The notes under the pieces: model-generated
What the model was told of the DNA's origin: nothing
The model's database searches: none
The model's input: only the letters and a program-made list of their open reading frames with translations
Position numbers and translations under genes: made by a program
Shown here: positions 35,378 to 44,761 of the stretch, in pieces
Position numbering within the stretch: position 1 is the stretch's first letter
Layout: every line of letters begins with the position of its first letter
Assembly: GCA_022790855.1 (NCBI GenBank)
Contig: JAAVYA010000037.1
Location: forward strand, 62,001-126,000
DNA length: 64,000 bases
DNA from: Lachnospiraceae bacterium
Lineage (GTDB): Bacteria; Bacillota; Clostridia; Lachnospirales; Lachnospiraceae
Direction: 5' to 3'

Positions 35378-37204
35378 CTATTTTCTCTGGGAACGCTTGC
35401 GCAGGGTAGGATCTAATATTTTTTTACGGATGCGCAGGCTTTTGGGAGTGATTTCCAGCAGCTCGTCCGTATCGATGAATTCCAACGCCTGTTCCAGACT
35501 TAAAATCTTGGGGGGAGTCAGAGTAAGAGCTTCGTCGGCGCTGGAGGAACGGGTATTGGTGAGATGCTTCTTTTTACATACGTTCAGTTCAATGTCCTCC
35601 GGCTTAGCGCACTGGCCTACCACCATACCGGAATACACCCGCTGGCCCGGCCCGATAAACAGTGTTCCTCTCTCCTGTGCGCTGAACAGGCCGTAAGCGA
35701 CGGACTCCCCTGCCTCAAATGCAATCAAAGAGCCTTGTTTGCGGTATTGGATGTCCCCTTTATATGGGGCGTAACCGTTAAAAATTGTGTTGATGATGCC
35801 GTTTCCTTTGGTGTCTGTCATGAATTCACCCCGATAACCGATCAGTCCCCGGGAGGGAATATCAAATTCCAGCCGGGTGTAACCGCCGCTGATACTGCCC
35901 ATATTCAGAAGGGTTCCTTTTCGTTGGCTGAGCTTTTCAATGACGGAACCGGAAAATTCATCCGGAACGTCAATATAAGCCAACTCCATAGGTTCTGTTT
36001 TATGTCCTCCCTCATCGGTGTGATACAGTACCTCAGCCTTGCTCACTGCGAATTCATAGCCCTCCCGGCGCATATTTTCGATCAGGACGGACAGATGCAG
36101 CTCTCCCCGGCCGGATACTTTAAAGCTGTCTGTGTTATCGGTCTCTTCCACCCGCAGGCTGACGTCAGTATTCAGCTCCCGGAAGAGACGGTCTCTGATA
36201 TGGCGGCTGGTGATATATTTTCCCTCCTGCCCTGCCAGGGGGCTGTCGTTGACAATAAAATTCATAGAAATTGTCGGCTCTGAGATTTTTTGGAAAGGAA
36301 TGGGATCGGGGTGGTCCGGATCGCAGATGGTATCCCCGATATGGATATCCGCAATGCCGGAGATGGCTACGATGGATCCGATTTTTGCTTCCGTTACATC
36401 TATCTTGTTCAGGCCGTCAAATTCGTAAAGTTTGCTGATACGCACTTTTTTCTGCTTGTCTGGTTCATGGGCGTTGACCACTATGGCGTCCTGATTGATT
36501 TTCAGACAGCCGTTGTCCACCTTGCCTACGCCGATGCGTCCTACGTATTCGTTGTAGTCAATGGTGCTGATCAGTACCTGGGTACTGGCGTTAGGATCCC
36601 CTTCCGGAGCCGGGATATAATTGATAATGGTTTCAAAAAGGGCCGTCATATCTTTTGGCGTTTCCGACAGCTCCTTCATAGCATACCCGCCTTTAGCGGA
36701 AGCGTAGATAAAGGGGCAGTCCAACTGCTCGTCGGAAGCGTCCAGGTCCATGAAGAGTTCCAGCACTTCGTCGATTACTTCATCTGGACGAGCTTCTGGA
36801 CGGTCAATTTTGTTGATACAGACAATGACCGGAAGGTTTAAATCCAACGCTTTCATCAGCACAAATTTGGTCTGGGGCATAGCGCCCTCAAAAGCGTCAA
36901 CTACCAGTACGACGCCGTTTACCATTTTTAAGACACGTTCTACCTCTCCGCCGAAATCTGCGTGGCCGGGGGTGTCGATGATATTAATTTTTACATCTTT
37001 ATAAAATACGGCGGTATTTTTGGAAAGGATGGTAATGCCCCTTTCCCGTTCAATATCGTTGGAATCCATCACCCGTTCCTGCACTTCCTGGTTGGCACGG
37101 AACACGCCGCTTTGCTTTAATAGCTCGTCCACCAGGGTGGTTTTGCCGTGGTCTACATGGGCAATGATGGCAATGTTGCGGATGTCTTCTCGCTTGGTTT
37201 TCAT
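35378..37204 (-). CDS. typA: Ribosome-associated GTPase TypA/BipA
   Basis: A 608-residue translational GTPase that binds the ribosome and supports 50S assembly and stress or cold growth. The G1 motif is [16 protein letters not shown]3 is [14 protein letters not shown], and G4 NKID. Domains II, III and V follow, and the C-terminal TypA-specific part shows [20 protein letters not shown] and [20 protein letters not shown]. Length is normal. The start follows GAAAGAAGGA. It has its own promoter at 37274-37301 and a terminator shared with the sigV region; it is convergent with nothing and transcribed toward sigV. Confidence 0.97.
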   Translation of the reverse strand: MKTKREDIRNIAIIAHVDHGKTTLVDELLKQSGVFRANQEVQERVMDSNDIERERGITILSKNTAVFYKDVKINIIDTPGHADFGGEVERVLKMVNGVVLVVDAFEGAMPQTKFVLMKALDLNLPVIVCINKIDRPEARPDEVIDEVLELFMDLDASDEQLDCPFIYASAKGGYAMKELSETPKDMTALFETIINYIPAPEGDPNASTQVLISTIDYNEYVGRIGVGKVDNGCLKINQDAIVVNAHEPDKQKKVRISKLYEFDGLNKIDVTEAKIGSIVAISGIADIHIGDTICDPDHPDPIPFQKISEPTISMNFIVNDSPLAGQEGKYITSRHIRDRLFRELNTDVSLRVEETDNTDSFKVSGRGELHLSVLIENMRREGYEFAVSKAEVLYHTDEGGHKTEPMELAYIDVPDEFSGSVIEKLSQRKGTLLNMGSISGGYTRLEFDIPSRGLIGYRGEFMTDTKGNGIINTIFNGYAPYKGDIQYRKQGSLIAFEAGESVAYGLFSAQERGTLFIGPGQRVYSGMVVGQCAKPEDIELNVCKKKHLTNTRSSSADEALTLTPPKILSLEQALEFIDTDELLEITPKSLRIRKKILDPTLRKRSQRK

Positions 37205-37273
37205 GAAAAATCCTTCTTTCTATATTGAAACCAGTTGGGTTCTTGATTGTGCAGCGCATTTGCATACTTGTTT

Positions 37274-37301
37274 ATTCTACCATAAAATGAGGATTTGGCA
37301 A
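37274..37301 (-). promoter_or_regulatory. Sigma-A promoter of typA
   Basis: On the minus strand, TTGCCA (37301-37296) and TAGAAT (37279-37274) with a 16-base spacer. The 302-base gap 37205-37506 otherwise contains only the leaders of typA and of the NUDIX gene; nothing else was recognised. Confidence 0.6.
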
Positions 37302-37506
37302 GAAAATTTTCAAAGACAAAAATATGTTTTTGGTAACAGAGCAGCCGTTGGCTTTATCATTTGAACATTGCAGTAAATGCAGAATCCTGTGTTTCACTGG
37401 TACTGTTTTTGTGATATATTAAAAAAGAACTGTGGAAAGAGGAGCAAAATCATATGTTCTTGCAAACTGAGGTCGGCAACATATAAAAGCAGGAGGAAAT
37501 AAGTCT

Positions 37507-37962
37507 ATGGAAATATAGGATCTATATACAAAATACAGACAAAAGACAGGAAAGGAACATATACGAGGAGAAAAAATCCCGGATGGATGTTACCACTTGG
37601 TAGTACATGTATGGATTCGCAATTCCAAAGGAGAATATTTGATCTCCCAACGTTCCGCCACCAGACCGACATTTCCGCTTATGTGGGAATGCGTGGGAGG
37701 TTCCGTGCTAAAAGGTGAAAGCAGTATAGAGGGAGCGGTCAGAGAAATAAAGGAAGAAGTGGGATTGGACGTAGAACCAGAACGAGGCAAACTTGAGGGT
37801 AAGGTGATAGCGGTATGGCATCGCTTTGATGACGTGGAAGATAAATGGATTGTGTCTTTGGATGGAAAGGATATAGCAGAAGAACAAATTTTGGGGGATA
37901 TTTCATTTCAGGAACAATTTTTCTATGGAAAGCTGTATGGATTATCGCAAGCGGTAGAGTAA
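37507..37962 (+). pseudogene. NUDIX hydrolase gene with an early TAG stop
   Basis: The best start, ATG at 37507 after AGGAGG, gives MEI followed by TAG (37516-37518), then the frame continues open as DLYTKYRQKTGKEHIRGEKI and into a full NUDIX domain. Related proteins begin MEIWDLYD, so a TGG to TAG change at codon 4 is likely. The NUDIX box reads GGSVLKGESSIEGAVREIKE then EVGL, with essential Glu residues kept. The only later start is TTG at 37597, which would drop the first beta-strands. Relatives are NUDIX pyrophosphatases or isopentenyl-diphosphate isomerase-like enzymes. It is probably a recent pseudogene. Confidence 0.65.
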
Positions 37963-37985
37963 AAACTCAAAAATAAAATTTTATA

Positions 37986-38014
37986 TTGTAAATAAAAAGC
38001 GTCTCTGCTATAAT
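37986..38014 (+). promoter_or_regulatory. Sigma-A promoter of the DUF4190 gene
   Basis: TTGTAA at 37986-37991 and TATAAT at 38009-38014, spacer 17 bases, 41 bases before the start codon. Confidence 0.6.
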
Positions 38015-38054
38015 AGTTTAAAAAGTAATATACAATTTGTGGAGGAAAAATGAT

Positions 38055-38414
38055 ATGAGTGAAGAAAATAACTACAAGCAGGCGCCGGATATTATGCCTT
38101 CTTATGACAATGGATCCCAGAATTACGGTTCCGGTAAGGGACAGGGCACCGGATTGGGAATCGCTTCTATGGTTTGCGGTATTATTTCCCTGATCGGATG
38201 CTGCGGGCTTTGGTATGTATCCGCCCCCTGTGCGATTGTAGCCATTGTGCTTGGTATTATGCAGATTGTGAAGAATGAATCAAAGGGTATGGCTATCGCA
38301 GGTATCGTCTGCGGAGCGATCGGGATTATTTTGACCGTTCTTGTGATTGCTGGAGCTATGGCATTCCTGTCTTCCGATATGTATCAGGATTTGCTGCGGG
38401 AAGCAGGTTATTAA
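38055..38414 (+). CDS. DUF4190-type small membrane protein
   Basis: A 119-residue protein with a polar, Asn/Gly/Tyr-rich N-terminus of about 35 residues (SYDNGSQNYGSGKGQGTG) and two hydrophobic hairpins: GIASMVCGIISLIGCCGLWY and then GMAIAGIVCGAIGIILTVLV. The repeated GxxxGxxxG-like pattern is typical of the DUF4190 family of small membrane proteins of unknown function. The ATG at 38055 follows GGAGG; an ATG at 38050 is out of frame. It stands alone between the NUDIX gene and the ileS leader. Confidence 0.78.
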   Translation: MSEENNYKQAPDIMPSYDNGSQNYGSGKGQGTGLGIASMVCGIISLIGCCGLWYVSAPCAIVAIVLGIMQIVKNESKGMAIAGIVCGAIGIILTVLVIAGAMAFLSSDMYQDLLREAGY

Positions 38415-38463
38415 TAAGATAAGCAGAATGAATAAATGATGGTGAAAAAAGCCTGCAGTCCTC

Positions 38464-38492
38464 TTGACAGAGCGTATTGCAGGTTTTATAAT
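38464..38492 (+). promoter_or_regulatory. Sigma-A promoter of the ileS leader
   Basis: TTGACA at 38464-38469 and TATAAT at 38487-38492 with a 17-base spacer: consensus boxes at the optimal distance, driving the T-box leader. Confidence 0.85.
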
Positions 38493-38499
38493 ACAGAAA

Positions 38500-38774
38500 C
38501 GATATGAAAATACAATGACGAAGACAGTAAGCAGCAGGAAGAACGTTACAGCGAGCCGGAGTGGTGGAAGCCGGTATTAGTAGCCTGCAGCCGAATATCA
38601 CTTCCGAGTAGCAGATGCAGAAAGGGGCATGGAGATACTTCCAGCCGCTAGTAAGCGCTGACGGTTCGTTCCTCCGTTATAGGAACCATGTATGCAAGGG
38701 CGCGACTCTTAAGTACAATGTAATAGGTGGTTTGCGCAGGAGTTCCCTCGTCCTTTTACGGATGGGGGTTTTTT
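38500..38774 (+). promoter_or_regulatory. T-box leader (isoleucine) of ileS
   Basis: The leader shows a long stem I (about 38545-38615) with the specifier ATC (Ile) at 38597-38599 in the context GAATATCAC, a T-box element AGGTGGTTTGCGC around 38725-38737 that departs from the usual GGTACCGCG ending, and a terminator: CCCTCGTCC (38745-38753) pairing with GGATGGGGG (38760-38768) and six T. Uncharged tRNA-Ile would stabilise the antiterminator and permit ileS transcription. The region 38415-38797 holds only this leader and its promoter. Confidence 0.88.
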
Positions 38775-38797
38775 ATTTTACGAAAAAGGAGACGATC

Positions 38798-41700
38798 ATG
38801 TACAGCAAGGTTGACACGAACATGAATTTCGTGGACCGGGAAAAGGCCACGGAAGAGTTTTGGAAAGAAAACCGGATTTTTGAAAAAAGCATGGAGAACC
38901 GGAAGGAAGGGGAAGTATATACATTCTATGACGGCCCCCCAACCGCCAATGGGAAACCCCATATCGGCCATGTGCTGACCCGGGTGATCAAAGATATGAT
39001 CCCCCGTTACCAGACCATGAAAGGCAAGATGGTTCCCCGGAAAGCAGGATGGGATACCCACGGACTTCCCGTGGAGCTGGAGGTAGAGAAGCTTCTGGGT
39101 ATTAACGGCAAGGATCAGATTGAAGCTTACGGCCTGGAGCCTTTTATCAAAAAATGCAAAGAGAGCGTTTGGAAGTATAAGGGCATGTGGGAGGATTTCT
39201 CCGGAACCGTAGGCTTTTGGGCGGATATGGACGATCCCTATGTGACTTATGACAACAATTTTATAGAGTCCGAGTGGTGGGCTTTGAAACAAATCTGGGA
39301 TAAGAAGCTTTTATATAAAGGATTTAAGATTGTTCCCTACTGCCCCCGCTGCGGAACTCCCTTGTCGGCTCAGGAAGTGGCTCAGGGATATAAAGATGTA
39401 AAAGAACGCTCCGCCATTGCACGTTTTAAAGTAAAAGGAGAAGAGGCCTATATACTGGCCTGGACCACCACCCCATGGACCCTTCCCTCCAATGTAGCAT
39501 TGTGTGTGAATCCGGAGGAAGAATATGTAAAAGTACGGTGTGTGGACGGATATACCTATTATATGGCCAAAGCATTGCTGGATACGGTTTTGGGCAAGCT
39601 GGCCCAGGAAGGCCAGGCGGCTTATGAGATTCTGGAATCATATACCGGAAAAGACCTGGAGTACAAAGAGTATGAACCTTTGTTTGAGTGCGCTGGAGAT
39701 ATCATTGCCAAGCAGGGAAAACAGGCGCATTTTGTAGTCTGCGATACGTATGTTACTTTGACGGATGGTACGGGTGTGGTACACATTGCTCCGGCTTTCG
39801 GTGAAGACGACGCCAAAGTAGGACGCAGATATGACCTGCCCTTTGTCCAATTGGTGGACGGAAAAGGAGAAATGACCCAGGAGACGCCCTATGCCGGGGT
39901 ATTCTGTAAAAAGGCGGATCCTATGATCCTTCAGGATCTGGAAGACAAAGGACTGTTGTTTGACGCGCCGAAGTTTGAGCACAGCTACCCTCATTGCTGG
40001 AGATGCGACACGCCTCTGATCTATTATGCAAGAGAATCCTGGTTCATCAAAATGACAGAAGTAAAGGATGCGCTGATCCGCAACAACAATACGATCAACT
40101 GGATTCCGGAGAGCATTGGCAAAGGACGCTTCGGGGACTGGCTGGAAAATGTGCAGGATTGGGGAATTTCCAGAAACCGATATTGGGGAACGCCTCTGAA
40201 TATCTGGGAATGCGAGTGCGGCCATACCCACTCCATCGGCAGCATTGAAGAATTAAAAAGCATGTCCGATAACTGCCCCCAGGAGATTGAACTGCACAGG
40301 CCTTACATTGATGAAGTGACGATCCGCTGCCCCAAGTGCGGAAAAGAAATGCACCGGGTTCCGGAAGTGATTGACTGCTGGTTTGATTCCGGGGCGATGC
40401 CCTTTGCACAGCATCACTATCCTTTTGAGAATAAGGAAGTCTTTGAACAGCAGTTTCCGGCGAAGTTTATTTCCGAAGCAGTGGATCAGACCAGAGGCTG
40501 GTTCTATTCCCTGTTAGCGGAGTCTACGCTGCTGTTCGACAAGGCTCCCTATGAAAATGTCATTGTGCTTGGCCATGTACAGGATGAAAATGGCCAGAAA
40601 ATGAGCAAATCCAAAGGAAATGCAGTAGACCCCTTCGAAGCGTTAAAGACCTATGGCGCAGACGCGATCCGCTGGTATTTTTATATCAACTCCGCTCCCT
40701 GGCTGCCCAATCGCTTTCACGGAAAAGCCGTTCAGGAAGGCCAGCGGAAATTTATGGGGACACTGTGGAATACGTACGCATTTTTTGTGCTGTATGCCAA
40801 TATAGATAATTTTGACGCCACCAGGTATCGCCTGGAATACGAGAAACTGTCCGTGATGGATAAATGGCTGCTGTCCAGGCTGAATTCTATGGTGAAAACG
40901 GTGGACCATGACCTGGGGAACTACCGCATACCGGAGGCTGCAAGGGCGCTTCAGGAATTTGTGGATGATATGAGCAACTGGTATGTCAGAAGAAGCAGGG
41001 AACGGTTCTGGGCCAAAGGCATGGAACAGGATAAGGTCAATGCTTATATGACCTTGTATACAGCTCTTGTGACCGTGGCAAAAGCGGCGGCGCCGATGAT
41101 TCCCTTTATGACAGAAGATATTTACCGGAATCTGGTATGCAGTATAGACGAACATGCTCCGGTAAGCGTTCATTTATGCGATTTTCCGGCGGCTGACGAA
41201 GCACTGATAGACCCGGTATTGGAACAGAATATGGATGGGGTGCTGAAGGTCGTGGTCATGGGGCGGGCCTGCAGGAATGCTGCCAACATCAAAAACCGGC
41301 AGCCCATTGGCAAGATGTTTTTAAAAGCGCCCTTTGAAGTGCCGGAGTTCTTTGCACAGATTATTGAAGAAGAGCTGAATGTGAAAGAATTGGCCATAAC
41401 GGAAGAGGTAGGGAGCTTTACCAGCTATACCTTCAAGCCCCAGCTTCGTACCGTGGGACCCAAATATGGTAAATTCTTAAAACAGATCCAGGCTGCGTTG
41501 GCGGAACTGGACGGCAACAAGGCGATGGAAGAGTTAAAGAGCCAGGGAGCCATCCGTCTGGATTCTGTTGGCAGCAATATTTTGCTGGCAGAAGAAGACT
41601 TGCTGATTACAGTGACGCAGGCCGAAGGCTATGTGACAGAAACAGATAACGACGTGACGGTGGTATTAGATACGAATCTGACGCCGGAACTTTTGGAAGA

Positions 41701-41962
41701 AGGGTTTGTGCGGGAATTGGTGAGCAAGATTCAGACCATGCGGAAAGAAGCAGGGTTTGAAGTGACGGACCGGATCCTGCTGACTTATCAGGCGAATAAT
41801 AAGATCAAGGGGATTTTTAAACGTTTTGGCACACAGATACAGAAAGAAGTGCTTGCAGAGACGATCACAGAGACTCAGCCCCAGGGATATGAGAAGGAGT
41901 GGAACATCAACGGCGAAACCGTTGATTTGGGAGTAGAAAAATGCGAGCAGAGGAGGACGAGC
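38798..41962 (+). CDS. ileS: Isoleucine--tRNA ligase, open into glgP
   Basis: The 1055-residue IleRS portion of a longer reading frame. It has PHIGH at about residue 54, KMSKS at about 601, the editing domain with AWTTTPWTLPSNVALCVNP, and zinc-binding Cys clusters CPRCG and CPKCG. Sequence style (FYDGPPTANGKPHIGH, C-terminal length) points to the eukaryotic-like type 2 IleRS, some of which resist mupirocin. The expected end is after NGETVDLGVEK; instead of a stop the next codon is TGC (41942-41944), and reading continues through the ribosome binding site of glgP into glgP. One change from TGA to TGC would explain this. AAAGGAG precedes the ATG. Confidence 0.9.
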
Positions 41963-44479
41963 ATGAAAAGTAAAAAGATTCAGAAGGATGAGATCATCAG
42001 GGACATTAAAGACAATGTTAGGCTGCTGTTTAGGAAAACCATCGAGGAGGCCAGTACCCAGGAAGTCTATCAGGCTGTGGGAATGGCGGTAAAAGACGTC
42101 ATTATTGACCAATGGCTGGCTACCCAGAAAGAATTTGACCGAGCGGATCCCAAGATGGTTTACTATATGTCCATGGAATTTCTTATGGGACGGGCGCTGG
42201 GCAATAACCTGATCAATCTGACGGCTCATCAGGAAGTAAAAGAGGCGCTGGAAGAGCTGGGCTTTAACTTGAATGCCATTGAGGACGAGGAGCCGGATCC
42301 GGCCCTTGGAAACGGCGGCCTGGGACGTCTGGCGGCCTGCTTTATGGAATCTTTGGCTACCCTGGGATATCCTGCTTATGGATGCGGCATCCGTTACCGT
42401 TACGGGATGTTTAAACAAAAGATCGTAGACGGTTTCCAGACGGAGGTGCCGGACAACTGGCTGAAAAATGTATATCCCTTTGAACTGCGCAGGCCGGAGC
42501 ATACCTTTGAAATTAAGTTTGGAGGCTATGTCCGGGCAGAGGTGACGCCCAACGGCCATACCCGCTTTGTCCAGGAAGGCTATCAGTCTGTTCGGGCGGT
42601 TCCTTACGATATGCCTGTTATCGGCTATAATAATAATGTAGTAAATACATTGATGATCTGGGATGCGGAGCCGGTGGAATGCTTTGAGCTGGATTCCTTT
42701 GACAAAGGGGATTACCGCAAGGCGGTAGAACAGGAGAACCTGGCAAGGAACCTGACGGATGTATTGTATCCCAATGACAACCATATTGCAGGAAAAGAGC
42801 TCCGTTTGAAACAGCAGTATTTCTTTGTATCCGCAAGCGTACAGCGGGCGGTAGCCAGATATAAAAAGAACCATCCGGATCTTCATAAGATGCCGGAAAA
42901 AGTGGCTATCCAGATGAACGATACCCATCCTACCGTTGCGGTGGCGGAATTGATGCGTATTTTGCTGGATGAGGAAGGAATGGCCTGGGAGGAGGCTTGG
43001 GAGATTACGAAAAATACCTGCGCCTATACCAATCATACCATTATGGCGGAGGCCCTGGAAAAATGGCCCATTGAGATTTTCTCCCGGCTGCTGCCCAGAA
43101 TTTACCAGATCATTGAAGAGATCAACCGCCGCTTTGTGCTGGAGATCCAGGGAAAATTCCCCGGGGATTACCGCAGGGTGGAAAAGATGTCCATTATTTA
43201 TAACGGGCAAGTAAAAATGGCTCATTTGGCCATTGCGGCAGGCTATTCTGTCAACGGTGTGGCAAGGCTCCATACGGAGATTCTGAAGAACCAGGAGCTG
43301 AAGGATTTCTACGAGATGTATCCGGAGAAGTTCAATAATAAGACCAACGGCATCACCCAGAGAAGATTTTTATATCATGGAAATCCCCTTTTGGCGAAAT
43401 GGGTGACGGATCATATTGGAAGTGAATGGGTGACGGATCTGCCTCATATTAAGAAATTGGCGGTTTATGCCGACGATAAAAAAGCCCAGCAGGAATTCAT
43501 GAATATCAAGTACCAAAATAAACTTCGTCTGGCAGACTATATTATGCAGCACAATGGCATTGAAGTAGATCCACGTTCCATTTTCGATGTGCAGGTAAAA
43601 CGTCTGCATGAGTATAAACGTCAGCTTTTGAACATCCTTCATGTGATGTATTTGTATAATCAGATTAAGGAGCATCCGGAGCTGGACTTCTATCCCAGAA
43701 CATTTATTTTTGGGGCAAAAGCGGCAGCAGGATATAAGATTGCCAAGCTGACCATCAAATTGATCAATGCGGTTGCGGAGGTGATCAATAACGACCGGAG
43801 CATCGGCGGAAAGATCAAGGTGGTATTTATTGAAGATTACCGAGTATCCAATGCAGAATGGATTTTTGCCGCAGCAGATGTAAGCGAGCAGATTTCCACA
43901 GCCAGCAAGGAGGCTTCCGGAACAGGAAATATGAAGTTCATGTTAAACGGCGCGGTGACCTTGGGAACCATGGACGGCGCGAATGTGGAGATCGTAGAAG
44001 AAGTAGGGGCAGAGAATGCGTTTATCTTCGGAATGAGCTCGGATGAGGTGATTGAGCATGAGAAAAAACGGGACTACGATCCTATGCAGATTTTTAATAG
44101 TGATCAGGAAATCCGTCAGGTGCTGACACAGTTGATCAGCGGTTTTTACTCCCCCAATGATTCGGAGTTATTCCGCCCGCTGTACAATTCTCTGCTGAAT
44201 ACCCAGAGTACCCGGTATGCGGACACTTACTTTATCCTGAAGGACTTCCGGGCTTATGCAGAAGCACAAAAGCGTGTGCAGGAAGCATACAAAGACGAGG
44301 CAGGATGGGCTAAGAAAGCGATCTTGAACGTGGCTCATGCTGGTAAGTTTACATCTGACCGGACAATCCAGGAATATGTGGACGATATCTGGCATCTGGA
44401 TAAGATTGTAGTAAATATGTCAGAGAGTGAGAAAAAAGAAAATGAGGTTCGTACAGGCAAAGGATTTTTCCGCAGATAA
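41963..44479 (+). CDS. glgP: Glycogen phosphorylase
   Basis: An 838-residue GT35 family enzyme that releases glucose-1-phosphate from glycogen or maltodextrin. Recognised parts are FLMGRALGNNLINL, DPALGNGGLGRLAACFMESL, the catalytic region QMNDTHPTVAVAELMRIL, KRLHEYKRQLLN, and the PLP-site EASGTGNMKFMLNGA with the cofactor Lys at about residue 659. The ATG at 41963 follows a perfect AGGAGG. It is in the same frame as ileS with no stop between. Its expression would then depend on the ileS promoter and T-box, an odd link between charging of tRNA-Ile and glycogen breakdown. Confidence 0.96.
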   Translation: MKSKKIQKDEIIRDIKDNVRLLFRKTIEEASTQEVYQAVGMAVKDVIIDQWLATQKEFDRADPKMVYYMSMEFLMGRALGNNLINLTAHQEVKEALEELGFNLNAIEDEEPDPALGNGGLGRLAACFMESLATLGYPAYGCGIRYRYGMFKQKIVDGFQTEVPDNWLKNVYPFELRRPEHTFEIKFGGYVRAEVTPNGHTRFVQEGYQSVRAVPYDMPVIGYNNNVVNTLMIWDAEPVECFELDSFDKGDYRKAVEQENLARNLTDVLYPNDNHIAGKELRLKQQYFFVSASVQRAVARYKKNHPDLHKMPEKVAIQMNDTHPTVAVAELMRILLDEEGMAWEEAWEITKNTCAYTNHTIMAEALEKWPIEIFSRLLPRIYQIIEEINRRFVLEIQGKFPGDYRRVEKMSIIYNGQVKMAHLAIAAGYSVNGVARLHTEILKNQELKDFYEMYPEKFNNKTNGITQRRFLYHGNPLLAKWVTDHIGSEWVTDLPHIKKLAVYADDKKAQQEFMNIKYQNKLRLADYIMQHNGIEVDPRSIFDVQVKRLHEYKRQLLNILHVMYLYNQIKEHPELDFYPRTFIFGAKAAAGYKIAKLTIKLINAVAEVINNDRSIGGKIKVVFIEDYRVSNAEWIFAAADVSEQISTASKEASGTGNMKFMLNGAVTLGTMDGANVEIVEEVGAENAFIFGMSSDEVIEHEKKRDYDPMQIFNSDQEIRQVLTQLISGFYSPNDSELFRPLYNSLLNTQSTRYADTYFILKDFRAYAEAQKRVQEAYKDEAGWAKKAILNVAHAGKFTSDRTIQEYVDDIWHLDKIVVNMSESEKKENEVRTGKGFFRR

Positions 44480-44554
44480 TCCTTATACAGGGAAATATTG
44501 TTATGGAAATGCTTGGTTTTATATGAATTTGGATATCCTTGAATAAGCCTGTTG

Positions 44555-44590
44555 GTCGGAGCGCGGTATAGGGATATACCGGGCTTCGAC
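44555..44590 (+). terminator. Long hairpin after glgP, possible terminator
   Basis: GTCGGAGC (44555-44562) pairs with GCTTCGAC (44583-44590) and encloses a perfect CGGTATA/TATACCG stem with a GGGA loop. The following TTGTATT is only weakly T-rich, so termination is uncertain. Confidence 0.5.
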
Positions 44591-44628
44591 TTGTATTATC
44601 CAAATTTTCGAATGATGTACAGATGGTC

Positions 44629-44657
44629 TGGACAGATGGAAGAAAATCGACTATAAT
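44629..44657 (+). promoter_or_regulatory. Sigma-A promoter of the first mcp
   Basis: TGGACA at 44629-44634 and TATAAT at 44652-44657 with a 17-base spacer, 105 bases before the mcp start. Confidence 0.6.
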
Positions 44658-44761
44658 AGAAGATATCAGTATAATTAACCTAAAGAATAAGCGTCAGGGG
44701 ATTATAATTGTGGCTATATACCAATTTTTACCTACGCGGAATGAAAGGAATGGAAGTAAAT

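Larger units (their letters stand above)
38798..44479 (+). other. Continuous ileS-glgP reading frame (1893 codons)
   Basis: The frame from the ileS ATG to the glgP stop has no termination codon: 3165 bases, exactly 1055 codons, separate the two ATGs. The junction residues are GVEKCEQRRTSMKSKKIQ. An internal AGGAGG (41951-41956) sits 6 bases before the glgP ATG, so free GlgP can still be made by internal initiation, whereas all IleRS would carry GlgP as a C-terminal extension unless processed. It may be a real fusion, a strain-specific stop loss, or an assembly error of one base. Confidence 0.8.

Noticed and set aside
37516..37518. TAG as a pyrrolysine codon in the NUDIX gene
   Set aside because: It replaces a conserved Trp near the N-terminus and no pyl gene is in the window; a nonsense mutation is simpler.
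38615..38797. N-terminal extension of IleRS encoded by the T-box leader
   Set aside because: The frame is open by chance through the T-box and terminator; the ATG at 38798 has a proper ribosome binding site and matches the IleRS N-terminus.
41666..43273. Leftward 535-codon open frame opposite ileS/glgP
   Set aside because: It is antisense to the conserved end of IleRS and the catalytic part of glycogen phosphorylase, has no recognisable domain and no ribosome binding site; it is a codon-bias shadow.
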